From Eikenella longinqua (GTDB taxonomy: Bacteria; Pseudomonadota; Gammaproteobacteria; Burkholderiales; Neisseriaceae): DNA of 64,000 nt. The translations under genes and the position numbers were made by a program. The stretch lies in assembly GCF_001648355.1 (NCBI RefSeq), contig NZ_LXSL01000016.1, positions 1 through 64,000 of the forward strand. Direction: 5' to 3'. Positions 50,909 to 59,102 of this stretch are shown piece by piece. The notes under the pieces were generated by a model that had not been told where the DNA came from, did not search any database, and worked only from the letters and a program-made list of their open reading frames with translations. How positions within the stretch are numbered: position 1 is the first letter of the stretch; every line of letters begins with the position of its first letter.

Positions 50909-51808
50909 ATGACCCTCCAAAAAGTCACCGCCAAAACCCACGACGTGGGCGGCATCCCCGTCGCCCGCCTGCTGCCGAACCGCACGCACCGCACCGTCGG
51001 CGCGTGGTGCTTTCTTGACCACGCCGGCCCCGCGTATTTTGCGGCGGATGCAGACGGCATGCAGGTCGGCGCCCACCCGCACACCAACCTGCAAACCTTT
51101 ACCTGGATGCTCGAAGGTGAACTACTGCACCGCGACAGCCTCGGCAGCCGCCAACTCATCCGCCCCAAACAGGTCAACCTCATGACCGCCGGCACGGGCG
51201 GCAACCACGGCATCAGCCACACCGAGCAAACCCCCGACGGCATCCGCACCCTGCACGCCGTGCAGCTCTGGATTGCCCTGCCCATGCACAAGAATATCGC
51301 CCCCAGTTTCCGCCATTATCCCGAGCTGCCCGAATGGTCGGACAACAGCGCGGATTTCATATTAGTAAACGGCAGCTTCGCCGGCCGCACCGCCCCCACC
51401 GAGCAGCACAGCCCGCTGCTGGGCTTGGACATCCGTTTCAGGCAGCCTGCAACGCTGGACATCCCCGCGCAGGCAGGCTGGGAATACGGCGTGCTGGTGT
51501 TGGCGGGCGAAGCGGAAATCGGCGGGCAGACGTTCGTGCAAGACGAACTGGCCAAATTCGAACACGCCGACACCGCCCAAACCCTGCCTATCCACGCCCA
51601 AGCAGGCAGCCGCATCCTGCTGCTGGGCGGCGAACCGCTGCCGCACCCCGTCCGAATGTGGTGGAACTTCGTCGCTGACAGCCAGGAAGCCTTGGTGCAG
51701 GCCGTGGCCGACTGGAACGACGGCCATCCGCGCTTCGGCCATATTAACTTGGCCGGCACGCAACTGACACGCCTTCGCGCCCCCGAGTTGAAAAACACCA
51801 TCCGCTAA
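50909..51808 (+). CDS. Pirin-family protein (cupin)
   Basis: 299 residues, bicupin. The metal-binding segment GAHPHTNLQTFTWMLEGELL near 53-72 and GGNHGISHTEQTP near 93-106 supply the His/Glu ligands. Pirins act as iron-dependent quercetinases or redox regulators; substrate not predictable. A variant uptake sequence (51437-51448) lies inside, unlike the Eikenella type in other genes. This may mean import from another genus. Family assignment secure. Confidence 0.85.
   Translation: MTLQKVTAKTHDVGGIPVARLLPNRTHRTVGAWCFLDHAGPAYFAADADGMQVGAHPHTNLQTFTWMLEGELLHRDSLGSRQLIRPKQVNLMTAGTGGNHGISHTEQTPDGIRTLHAVQLWIALPMHKNIAPSFRHYPELPEWSDNSADFILVNGSFAGRTAPTEQHSPLLGLDIRFRQPATLDIPAQAGWEYGVLVLAGEAEIGGQTFVQDELAKFEHADTAQTLPIHAQAGSRILLLGGEPLPHPVRMWWNFVADSQEALVQAVADWNDGHPRFGHINLAGTQLTRLRAPELKNTIR
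51437..51448 (-). repeat. Variant uptake sequence AGGCTGCCTGAA inside the pirin gene
   Basis: Exact Simonsiella-type dialect on the minus strand, in coding sequence FRQPAT. Confidence 0.6.
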
Positions 51809-51994
51809 CGCCTTGCCGAGCCCAAGCAAAAGGCTACCTGAAAAAGCAAAACTGCCACGAAGCAAAAGCAAATGAAGCAAGTTTCCGCATAGCCAAATTT
51901 TTCAGGTAGCCTTCTCCCCTCCTTCCCCCGCGAATGTTCAGCCGCGCGGTTTGCTGTTAAAATCCGCCTTCTGAAACCGCGCAGCCAAGACATC

Positions 51995-52441
51995 ATGAGT
52001 ATCGCCAACAACAAAAAAGCCTTCCACGACTATTTCATCGAAGACCAGCTCGAAGCCGGGCTAGTGCTCGACGGCTGGGAAGTGAAAGCCATCCGCGCCG
52101 GCCGCGTGCAGCTCAAAGAAAGCTATATCCACTGGAAAAAAGACGCGTTTTACCTGGTGGGCTGCCACATCACCGCCCTGCCCACCGCCTCCACCCACGT
52201 GAAGCCCGACCCCGTGCGGCAGCGCAAACTCCTGCTCAAACAAGCCGAAATCAACAAGCTCATCGGCAAAGTGGAGCGCAGCGGCTACACCCTCGTGCCG
52301 CTCAACCTGCACTACCGGCGCGGCTACATCAAAATGGACATCGGCCTGGCCAAAGGCAAAAAGCAGCACGACAAACGCCAAAGCATGAAAGAAGCCGACT
52401 GGAAACGCGAAAAACAGCGCCTGATGAAACAAGCCCGCTAA
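51995..52441 (+). CDS. smpB: tmRNA-binding protein SmpB
   Basis: 148 residues. Brings tmRNA to stalled ribosomes. KKAFHDYFIEDQLEAGLVLD at the N-terminus, GWEVKAIRAGRVQLKESYI, HYRRGYIKMDIGLAKGKKQH, and the basic tail DKRQSMKEADWKREKQRLMK. Full length. ssrA is not in the window. Confidence 0.96.
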   Translation: MSIANNKKAFHDYFIEDQLEAGLVLDGWEVKAIRAGRVQLKESYIHWKKDAFYLVGCHITALPTASTHVKPDPVRQRKLLLKQAEINKLIGKVERSGYTLVPLNLHYRRGYIKMDIGLAKGKKQHDKRQSMKEADWKREKQRLMKQAR

Positions 52442-52567
52442 TCCCCTTGCCGCCCCGCCCGCCATCGAGGCTACCTGAAACGCCCGCTTCAGCGAAGCCC
52501 AAACCCTTTGCCCGCATCCGCATCATGGCAAATTAAATTTTCAGGTAGCCTTCCACAGGAAAACACC

Positions 52568-52936
52568 ATGCAACGCAGTTCCCTCTTCCTCCCCATCCTG
52601 CTGATTATCTTCGGCGCCATCTGGTTTCTCAGTAGCACCGACATCCTGCCCACCACCGCCACCCTAGTCGCCCTCGCCCTGGCTGCAGGCGGCGTGGCCC
52701 TGCTCCTGCTCGACGGCATCAACACCCAAAGCATCGTGCACGGCCCCATGCTCATGTATCTCGGCGCCGCCATTTACCTGCGCAACCAAATGTTTATCGC
52801 ATTCGCTCCGCTCGCCGCCCTCGGCATGATGCTGCTCGGCGGCCTCATGCTGCTCGCCCGCAGCGGCATCGTGCCCCACAAATACGGCGCCCACGGCCTG
52901 CCCCGCCGAGCGCGCCGTAACAGCGAGCAAGAATAA
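52568..52936 (+). CDS. Small membrane protein, LiaF/LiaI-like helices
   Basis: 122 residues with four predicted helices (LFLPILLIIFGAIWFL, TLVALALAAGGVALLLLDG, GPMLMYLGAAIYL, PLAALGMMLLGGLMLLARSG) and a basic tail. No named family is certain; it resembles the membrane part of LiaF/DUF5668 proteins. ATG 52568 follows AGGAAAAC. It lies between smpB and map. Confidence 0.55.
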   Translation: MQRSSLFLPILLIIFGAIWFLSSTDILPTTATLVALALAAGGVALLLLDGINTQSIVHGPMLMYLGAAIYLRNQMFIAFAPLAALGMMLLGGLMLLARSGIVPHKYGAHGLPRRARRNSEQE

Positions 52937-52940
52937 GCAA

Positions 52941-52968
52941 AGGCTACCTGAAAAATTTCAGGTAGCCT
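52941..52968 (+). terminator. Inverted DUS pair before map
   Basis: AGGCTACCTGAAA abuts TTTCAGGTAGCCT, five bases after the membrane-protein stop. Confidence 0.55.
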
Positions 52969-52994
52969 CTTCCCCAATCAATAGGAAAACACCC

Positions 52995-53771
52995 ATGGCC
53001 ATCATCATCAAAACCCCCGAAGAAATCGCCAAAATGCGCGAACTCGGCCGCCTCGCCGCCGAAGCTCTGGATTACATCGGCGACTTCGTCAAACCCGGCG
53101 TTACCACCAACGAGCTCAACCAGCTCGTGCACGACTACCATGTAAACGTGCAAGGCGGCTACCCCGCCCCCCTGCACTACGGCAACCCGCCCTACCCCAA
53201 ATCCTGCTGCACCTCGGTAAACCACGTCATCTGCCACGGCATCCCCGACGACAAACCCCTGAAAAACGGCGACATCCTCAATATTGACATCACCATCAAA
53301 AAAGACGGCTTCCACGGCGACTCCAGCCGCATGTATGCCGTGGGCAGCATCAGCCCGCAGGCACAGCGCCTCATCGACATCACCCACCAAAGCATGATGG
53401 CCGGCATCGCTGCCGTGAAGCCCGGTGCCACCCTCGGCGACATCGGCCACGCCTGCCAGCAAGTAGCCGAAAACGCCGGCTACTCCGTGGTGCAGGAATT
53501 CTGCGGCCACGGCATCGGCCGCGGCTTCCACGAAGACCCGCAAATCCTCCACTACGGCCGTCGCGGCCAAGGCCCCAAGCTCGAGCCCGGCATGATTTTC
53601 ACCATCGAGCCCATGATCAACCAAGGCAAACGCCACCTGCGCATCCTCGACGACGGCTGGACCGTGGTCACCAAAGACCGCAAACTCTCCGCCCAATGGG
53701 AGCACGAAGTGCTCGTTACCGAAAGCGGCTGCGACATCCTCACCATCAGCCCGCGCACCGGCAAGCCCTAA
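52995..53771 (+). CDS. map: Methionine aminopeptidase, type I
   Basis: 258 residues. Removes the initiator methionine. Metal ligands sit in GDILNIDITIKKDGFHGDSS (Asp, Asp), EFCGHGIGRGFHEDP (His), EPGMIFTIEPMI (Glu) and AQWEHEVLV (Glu). SCCTSVNHVICHGIP is the type I substrate strand. AGGAAAAC precedes the ATG. Confidence 0.96.
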   Translation: MAIIIKTPEEIAKMRELGRLAAEALDYIGDFVKPGVTTNELNQLVHDYHVNVQGGYPAPLHYGNPPYPKSCCTSVNHVICHGIPDDKPLKNGDILNIDITIKKDGFHGDSSRMYAVGSISPQAQRLIDITHQSMMAGIAAVKPGATLGDIGHACQQVAENAGYSVVQEFCGHGIGRGFHEDPQILHYGRRGQGPKLEPGMIFTIEPMINQGKRHLRILDDGWTVVTKDRKLSAQWEHEVLVTESGCDILTISPRTGKP

Positions 53772-53896
53772 TCCCGCCGCCCCGCCCGCCAAGGCTACCT
53801 GAAAATACACCCCGCCAAAAAACCGGCTGCCAAAGGACAACACATTTTCAGGTAGCCCCTCCCTTGCCGCCGCAACCGCCCACAAACGCCCCAATC

Positions 53897-54583
53897 ATGA
53901 AACGCAACTGCCAGATTTTCTACTCCTTCTACACCGACGACAGCCATGTCGACGGCAACCGCCCCATCACCATCGCCACCGACGAGCTGCCCGCCTACTT
54001 CCACCGCCTCCAGCTCCACCCCGACTTCCTCGGCATCATCGACCGGCACGACAACACCTTCCAAATCGTCCTCGAAGAATTCAGCGGCTACTACTGGGCC
54101 GAAATCCCCGACCCCGTAAAAAGCGGCTACTATGGCCGCTTCTACACCGCCGACGAACTGCTCGCCCTGCTTGAGCGCCTGCCCGACGAATTCGTGCCGC
54201 AAAACTTCCCCGGCCTCAGCTTCCAGCCCTGGCAAGAATATTTCGAAGACACCCCCTACGGCAAAGAAGCCCAGCGCCTGTTTGAAAGCAGCGGCGATAC
54301 CGGCGAGATGGTACGCGTAGCCGAAGACATCTGTGAATCCTGCCGCCTCGGCGCCTGGGACGCCCTGTGCGACGACGGCCTCGCCCTGCTCCAGCGCGAA
54401 CTCACCGCCAGCCCCGCCGCCTTCACCGACATCAACTACCAGCGCCTGTGCCGCAGCCTCGACTGGCTCGAAGACCTCGTGGCCGAAAACGCCTCCTTCG
54501 ACGAAGACAGCATGGACGACCTGTGCGACATGCTGCTCGAACGCATCGTGGATCTAGACAACTACCGCCAGCCGCGGCACTAG
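53897..54583 (+). CDS. Hypothetical acidic protein
   Basis: 228 residues, strongly acidic, no signal peptide or membrane helix. Visible blocks: CQIFYSFYTDDSHVDGNRPI, FQIVLEEFSGYYWAEIPDPV, and a helical Cys-containing C-terminus (EDICESCRLGAWDALCDDGL). Not recognised. Codon use is like its neighbours, so probably native. ATG 53897 has a poor ribosome site. Ends before a DUS plus mosaic-repeat fragment. Confidence 0.6.
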   Translation: MKRNCQIFYSFYTDDSHVDGNRPITIATDELPAYFHRLQLHPDFLGIIDRHDNTFQIVLEEFSGYYWAEIPDPVKSGYYGRFYTADELLALLERLPDEFVPQNFPGLSFQPWQEYFEDTPYGKEAQRLFESSGDTGEMVRVAEDICESCRLGAWDALCDDGLALLQRELTASPAAFTDINYQRLCRSLDWLEDLVAENASFDEDSMDDLCDMLLERIVDLDNYRQPRH

Positions 54584-54702
54584 CCAACCGCTTGCTTGCC
54601 CAACAGCCGTTTCAAAATAAGCAAAGGCTACCTGAAAACGCAGCGCAGCGGAGTTTCTGCGAAGCTAAAATATTTCAGGTAGCCTTCAGTTTACGTTGAT
54701 GT

Positions 54703-55479
54703 TTATCTACTGGCACAAAACCCCTGATGGATGATTACCTTGAATGTTGCCCCTCTATCAGCCAAGGTAAAATGCTCTTCCACGTTGTAATATCGATTGG
54801 AATTGGCAGAGATTCCGTGTTCGCACATACCGTTCGACTCGATTTGCTGATAATGTTCGCGTATAGCATCAATACTTTGAGTGGCAAGCTGTGGATCACT
54901 CAGCGTTAGATATCGATGCATGGTACGGGTGGGACGATTAAAACTGATGCGATCTAAAGTCAAATAATCCCCGATTTTACTTGGTAATTCTTTACTGATG
55001 GTTTCAACTGCGGCTATAGCGGCATCAATTCTCATCTCTCTTATATCAGAGCTTCTTAACGCATGCCGATACTGTGTTGCACACTGTGTTTTAGGAATAA
55101 TGCTAGTAATAACTTTCGGCTGACTAACCAAACGATATCGGTACACAATATCCACCTGGTTATTTATTTTGATAATTTCAGGATCGCCACACACAAAATT
55201 AGGCGTGCCAGACTGTAATAGCTTCTCTAAGACTGCAGTATCTATTCCAGGCTGTGCCAAAATATCATCAAACGTAGCATCAAAAATAAATTTATCGCCT
55301 TCGAGTGATGCCTTGTTCAAAGTAAGAGCACCTCCTTAGCTATATGGCATCAGACGATTCTGTGCTGCAACAATCTGCTGTAATTCCTGCTCTACAGTTT
55401 GTGCTTTCGCGGTTAATGGCAAAACAATCGCTGCGACAATAGAAAGGCAAACAGCAAGCATCCTTCTTGAATACATCAT
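54703..55479 (-). pseudogene. Secreted-protein gene interrupted by an in-frame stop
   Basis: One frame of 259 codons: signal peptide (MLAVCLSIVAAIVLPLTAKA) and VEQELQQIVAAQNRLMPYS, then TAA at 55336-55338 (codon 48), then GGALTLNKASLEGDKFIFDA and the rest to 54703. The stop is followed by GGAGG and, nine bases on, TTG (55320), so a 205-residue product without signal peptide could restart. The body (DIVYRYRLVS, TQCATQ) resembles small periplasmic proteins of unknown function. Region is AT rich. Confidence 0.7.
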
Positions 55480-55586
55480 CCTTCTCTCCACATTTGTAAG
55501 CAAACTAAAGGCTACCTAAAAACTCCAGCCATATAAAGCATGCTGTAATTTTCAGGTAGCCTCTTATTTCTAAAGAGCGAACTGTT

Positions 55587-56669
55587 TTATACCTCGATAA
55601 TCACTTTCATCGCTTTGGTGTCGGCCGCATGTTTGAACACGTCGTAGGCTTTTTCCATTTCGCTGAATTTGAAGCGGTGGGTGGCCAGTTTTTCCATCGG
55701 CAGTTTGCTCGATTCGCAGGCTTTCAGCAGCATGCCGGTGGTGTTGGCGTTCACCAAGCCGGTGGTTACCGTGATGTTTTTAATCCACAATTTGGCCAGA
55801 TCAAACTCAACCGGTTTGCCATGCACGCCCACGTTGGCCACGTGGCCGCCTTCTTTTACCACTTTCTGGCAGACGTCCCAAGTGGCGGGATAGCCCACGG
55901 CTTCCATGGCGCAATCCACGCCGCGGCCGCCGGTGATTTCCAGAATCTTGGCCACAGCATCTTCTTTGCTCGGATTGATGGTGTGGGTGGCACCCATTTC
56001 TTTGGCCATAGCCAGGCGGTTGTCGTCCATATCCACCACGATGATGGTGGCGGGCGAGTAGAACTGGGAAGTGAGTAGGCAGCCCATGCCCACGGGGCCG
56101 GCGCCGACGATAGCGATGGCATCGCCCGGTTTCACCTGGCCGTATTGCACGCCGATTTCGTGGCCGGTGGGCAACGCATCGGAAAGGAACACTGCCACGT
56201 CGGTATTCAGGGTTTCGGGCAGGTGGTAGAGCGAATTGTCGGCAAACGGGGTGCGCACGTATTCGGCCTGGGTGCCGTCGATCATGTAACCCATGATCCA
56301 GCCGCCGTCTTTGCGGCAGTGGGCATAGAGCTGTTTCTGGCAGTTATCGCAGGTGCCACAGCGGCTCACGCAGGATACGATGACTTTGTCGCCTTTTTTG
56401 AAGTCTTTCACGACAGAGCCGACTTCTTCCACCACGCCGATTGCTTCGTGCCCGAGGATACGGCCTTCCCATTTGCCGGTTTTCTGGCGGGCAACGGCTT
56501 CGATTTCCGGGTTTTTGCCCTTCATGATGCCCAAGTCTGTGCCGCAAATGGTGGTTTTGGTAACACGAATGATAGCATCGGTGGGATCAATGATGGTCGG
56601 CACCGGATGGTCTTCGAAACGTACGTCGTTTTCACCGTAATAAGTCATGGCTTTCATAGTCTTACTCAT
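55587..56669 (-). CDS. Zinc-dependent alcohol dehydrogenase
   Basis: 360 residues, MDR family. Catalytic zinc: Cys in TTICGTDLGI, the GHEAIGVV His/Glu pair near 75. Structural zinc: CGTCDNCQKQLYAHC near 100. Cofactor loop: VGAGPVGMG near 180 with VVDMDDNRLAMAKEMGATHT, the Asp implying NAD. Substrate not predictable from sequence. Own promoter upstream and a palindrome beyond it. GGAGAG precedes ATG 56669. Confidence 0.88.
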   Translation of the reverse strand: MSKTMKAMTYYGENDVRFEDHPVPTIIDPTDAIIRVTKTTICGTDLGIMKGKNPEIEAVARQKTGKWEGRILGHEAIGVVEEVGSVVKDFKKGDKVIVSCVSRCGTCDNCQKQLYAHCRKDGGWIMGYMIDGTQAEYVRTPFADNSLYHLPETLNTDVAVFLSDALPTGHEIGVQYGQVKPGDAIAIVGAGPVGMGCLLTSQFYSPATIIVVDMDDNRLAMAKEMGATHTINPSKEDAVAKILEITGGRGVDCAMEAVGYPATWDVCQKVVKEGGHVANVGVHGKPVEFDLAKLWIKNITVTTGLVNANTTGMLLKACESSKLPMEKLATHRFKFSEMEKAYDVFKHAADTKAMKVIIEV

Positions 56670-56743
56670 AATTCTCTCCTGATGAGACTGCCGCTAGGCA
56701 ATCGGTTGCGGGGAAACGTCCGGCGATATACAGAACTGCGGTC

Positions 56744-56772
56744 ATTATAATCCGCTTTTCAGGAATTAGCAA
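56744..56772 (-). promoter_or_regulatory. Promoter of the alcohol dehydrogenase
   Basis: Minus strand TTGCTA (56772-56767), 17-base spacer, TATAAT (56749-56744). Confidence 0.7.
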
Positions 56773-56804
56773 AATAAACGGTTCAAATTCCAATTTAAAA
56801 TAAA

Positions 56805-56821
56805 TTGTTATGCCATAACAA
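56805..56821. promoter_or_regulatory. Candidate operator upstream of the alcohol dehydrogenase promoter
   Basis: TTGTTATG-C-CATAACAA, a perfect 17-base palindrome, 32 bases upstream of the -35 box. The regulator is unknown. Confidence 0.45.
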
Positions 56822-56837
56822 GATTAAATCTGCGCAT

Positions 56838-56878
56838 AAAAAACCGGCCTCCGTTCTATTCGGAAGGAAGCCGGTTTT
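56838..56878 (-). terminator. Intrinsic terminator of tsf
   Basis: On the minus strand AAAACCGGCTTCC pairs with GGAGGCCGGTTTTTT, followed by T's; 13 bases past the tsf stop. Confidence 0.75.
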
Positions 56879-56891
56879 GGCAGTGTAACGA

Positions 56892-57746
56892 TTAAACTTT
56901 GGCGGCAGCGGCCACTTCGGCGGCATAGTCCACTTCTTTTTTCTCGATGCCGTCGCCCACTTTGTAGCGAACAAAGTTCACGATTTCAGTGCCCTGCTGT
57001 TTCAGGAACTGCTCAACGGTCTGATCGGGGTTCATCACGAAGGGCTGTCCCAGCAAGGTAACTTCGGCCAAGAATTTCTTCACGCGGCCTTCCACCATTT
57101 TGGCGGCGATTTCGGCCGGCTTGCCGGAAGCGATGGCCTGCTCGGTGTAGATGTGGCGCTCTTTGGCCACCACTTCGGGATCAACCTGATCGGCAGAAAT
57201 GCACTGCGGCTTGGAAGCCACGATGTGCATGCCAATGTGGCGGGCGGTGGTTTCGTCGCCTTTGTATTCCACCAGCACGCCTTCGGTGGCGGCAGCGCCG
57301 TGGATGTAGGTGGTCAGGCTGTTAGCGGCTTCGATGATTTCGAAGCGGCGCACGGAAATATTCTCGCCCAATTTGGCGATAACGGCTTTGCGCTCGTTTT
57401 CCACCAGCGCGGCCAGTTCTTCCACTGTAACCGGTTTTTTCAGGGCGGCGGTTTTGGCTACGGATTGGGCAAAGGCGATAAAGCCGGTGTCTTTGGCCAC
57501 GAAATCGGTTTCGCAGTTCACTTCCACCAAGGCACCCACATTGCCTTCGATGGCATAGGCCAACACGCCTTCGGCAGCAGTGCGGCCGGCCAGTTTGCTG
57601 GCTTTGGCGCCGGATTTAATGCGCAGGATTTCTTCGGCTTTTTCCATGTCGCCGTTGGCTTCCACCAAGGCTTTTTTGCATTCCATCATGCCCAAACCGG
57701 TGGCGGCGCGCAGGTCGGCGACCATTTTTGCAGTAATTGCAGACAT
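56892..57746 (-). CDS. tsf: Elongation factor Ts
   Basis: 284 residues. Nucleotide exchange factor for EF-Tu. N-terminal UBA-like MVADLRAATGLGMMECKKAL, the TDFVAKD signature in VNCETDFVAKDTGFIAFA, and the core dimerisation domain. Follows rpsB on the same strand, the universal rpsB-tsf order, with a DUS hairpin between them (~57803-57843). AGGAGAA precedes ATG 57746. Confidence 0.97.
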   Translation of the reverse strand: MSAITAKMVADLRAATGLGMMECKKALVEANGDMEKAEEILRIKSGAKASKLAGRTAAEGVLAYAIEGNVGALVEVNCETDFVAKDTGFIAFAQSVAKTAALKKPVTVEELAALVENERKAVIAKLGENISVRRFEIIEAANSLTTYIHGAAATEGVLVEYKGDETTARHIGMHIVASKPQCISADQVDPEVVAKERHIYTEQAIASGKPAEIAAKMVEGRVKKFLAEVTLLGQPFVMNPDQTVEQFLKQQGTEIVNFVRYKVGDGIEKKEVDYAAEVAAAAKV

Positions 57747-57802
57747 TATTTTCTCCTAATTTTCAGGGATAAACGCGGCGGATGCCGCGCTCTGGACAGA
57801 TT

Positions 57803-57843
57803 GAAGGCTACCTGAAGGCTTGGTTTGGTTTTCAGGTAGCCTC
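57803..57843 (-). repeat. Inverted DUS pair inside the rpsB-tsf operon
   Basis: GAAGGCTACCTGAAGGC faces GGTTTTCAGGTAGCCTC between the two genes. It may attenuate tsf expression. Confidence 0.45.
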
Positions 57844-57857
57844 ATGTGATGCTAAAC

Positions 57858-58604
57858 TTAGGCAGACGGGGCTTCTTCGGCAGCAGCGGCCTGTTGTGCG
57901 GCGGCTACGGTTTCGGCCAGCGCCTGGTTTTTGCCTTCCAGCACGGCATCGGCGATGCCGCGGCAGTACAGGCGGATGGCTTTGGCGGAGTCATCGTTGC
58001 CCGGGATCACGTATTTCACGCCTTCCGGATCGTTGTTGCTATCCACCACGCCGATAACCGGGATACCCAGTTTGCCGGCTTCGGTCAGGGTGCCTTTCTG
58101 ATAACCGGTGTCGATTACGAAAATCGCGTCGGGCAGGCCTTTCATATCTTTGATGCCGCCCAGTGAGCGTTCCAGTTTTTCCACTTCACGCTGGATGGTG
58201 AGCAGTTCTTTTTTGTTGTAACCGCTGGTTTCGGCATTTTCCAGAATGGCGGTTTTCTCTTCCAGGCGTTTGATGGATTGTTTAACAGTTTTGTAGTTGG
58301 TCAGCATGCCGCCCAGCCAGCGGTGATCCACATAGGGCATACCGGCGCGGGTGGCTTCTTCGCGCACGATGTCGCGGGCCTGACGCTTGGTGCCGACGAA
58401 CAGGATGGTGCCTTTGTTGGCGGCCAAACGGCGTACGGCGTCTTGCGCTTCCTGGAACAGGGGCAGGGTTTTTTCCAGGTTGATGATGTGGATTTTGTTG
58501 CGGGCGCCGAAAATGTATTGTTCCATTTTCGGGTTCCAGTAACGGGTTTGGTGGCCGAAGTGAACGCCGGCTTCCAGCATCTGGCGCATAGTAACTTGAG
58601 ACAT
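57858..58604 (-). CDS. rpsB: 30S ribosomal protein S2
   Basis: 248 residues. MRQMLEAGVHFGHQTRYWNP at the N-terminus, then FVGTKRQARDIVREEATRAG, YVDHRWLGGMLTNYKTVKQS, and GIPVIGVVDSNNDPEGVKYV. Assembles late at the 30S neck. Strong promoter at 58733-58761. Leader of about 120 bases with two hairpins. Confidence 0.97.
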   Translation of the reverse strand: MSQVTMRQMLEAGVHFGHQTRYWNPKMEQYIFGARNKIHIINLEKTLPLFQEAQDAVRRLAANKGTILFVGTKRQARDIVREEATRAGMPYVDHRWLGGMLTNYKTVKQSIKRLEEKTAILENAETSGYNKKELLTIQREVEKLERSLGGIKDMKGLPDAIFVIDTGYQKGTLTEAGKLGIPVIGVVDSNNDPEGVKYVIPGNDDSAKAIRLYCRGIADAVLEGKNQALAETVAAAQQAAAAEEAPSA

Positions 58605-58707
58605 TTATTTTCCTTACAAAGGGTTATAGCAAACATCCGGGCACACAGAATCTCCGAATCGGAGACACCCTTTGGTGCAGGATGCGAGCGTTGGGGTTAA
58701 AAAGAAA

Positions 58708-58728
58708 CAGCTTTCAAAACGAAAGCTG
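58708..58728 (-). terminator. Hairpin with T-run at the rpsB transcription start
   Basis: CAGCTTTC-GTTTT-GAAAGCTG on the minus strand, followed by TTTCTTTTT. It begins about where rpsB transcription should start, so it terminates the upstream small gene or attenuates rpsB. Confidence 0.5.
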
Positions 58729-58732
58729 CGGG

Positions 58733-58761
58733 ATTATAGAGGGAATTTATTGTTTTGGCAA
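58733..58761 (-). promoter_or_regulatory. rpsB promoter
   Basis: TTGCCA (58761-58756), 17-base spacer, TATAAT (58738-58733) on the minus strand. The -35 lies inside the end of the upstream gene. Confidence 0.75.
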
Positions 58762-58953
58762 GGTTTGGCCGGCTTGGCGCTCGGCCTGTTTGAGGCGTTT
58801 GTTGCGCAAACGGATGTAGGCCACCCAAAACGCGAACAATGTGGGCAAAATCGTCCACACCACCAAGTAAATCAGCATCCGCGCCAGCGAAGGCTGCGCC
58901 AGAGAAAACATCAGTGTAACAAAGATATAGCCGATAAATACAATATGCCACAT
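58747..58953 (-). CDS. Small two-helix membrane protein
   Basis: 68 residues, MWHIVFIGYIFVTLMFSLAQ then MLIYLVVWTILPTLFAFWVAYI and a basic tail (RLRNKRLKQAERQAGQ). Two membrane helices. Similar small proteins sit near rpsB in Neisseria as I recall; function unknown. Preferred over the overlapping 84-residue frame for its membrane pattern. Confidence 0.6.
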   Translation of the reverse strand: MWHIVFIGYIFVTLMFSLAQPSLARMLIYLVVWTILPTLFAFWVAYIRLRNKRLKQAERQAGQTLPKQ

Positions 58954-58971
58954 CGCACCGCTCCCATTATA

Positions 58972-59090
58972 AGGCTACCTGAAAATCCGCTTGCCTCTGG
59001 AAAGTTCGTTTTAGCTTCATTGAAGCTTGTATTTTAGCTTCGCAGAAACTCAGCCTTGCTCCGCAAGACACACTATTTTCAGGTAGCCTT
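58972..59090. repeat. Mosaic DUS-flanked intergenic repeat
   Basis: Facing DUS enclose TTTTAGCTTCATTGAAGCTT, ATTTTAGCTTCGCAGAAACT and CAGCCTTGCTCCGCAAGACA. Same modules as at 6042 and 41116. Confidence 0.65.
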
Positions 59091-59102
59091 TTGCTTCTTT
59101 CC

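Noticed and set aside
58697..58951. 84-residue frame overlapping the small membrane protein
   Set aside because: Lacks the two clean membrane helices of the alternative frame and runs through the rpsB promoter and hairpin.
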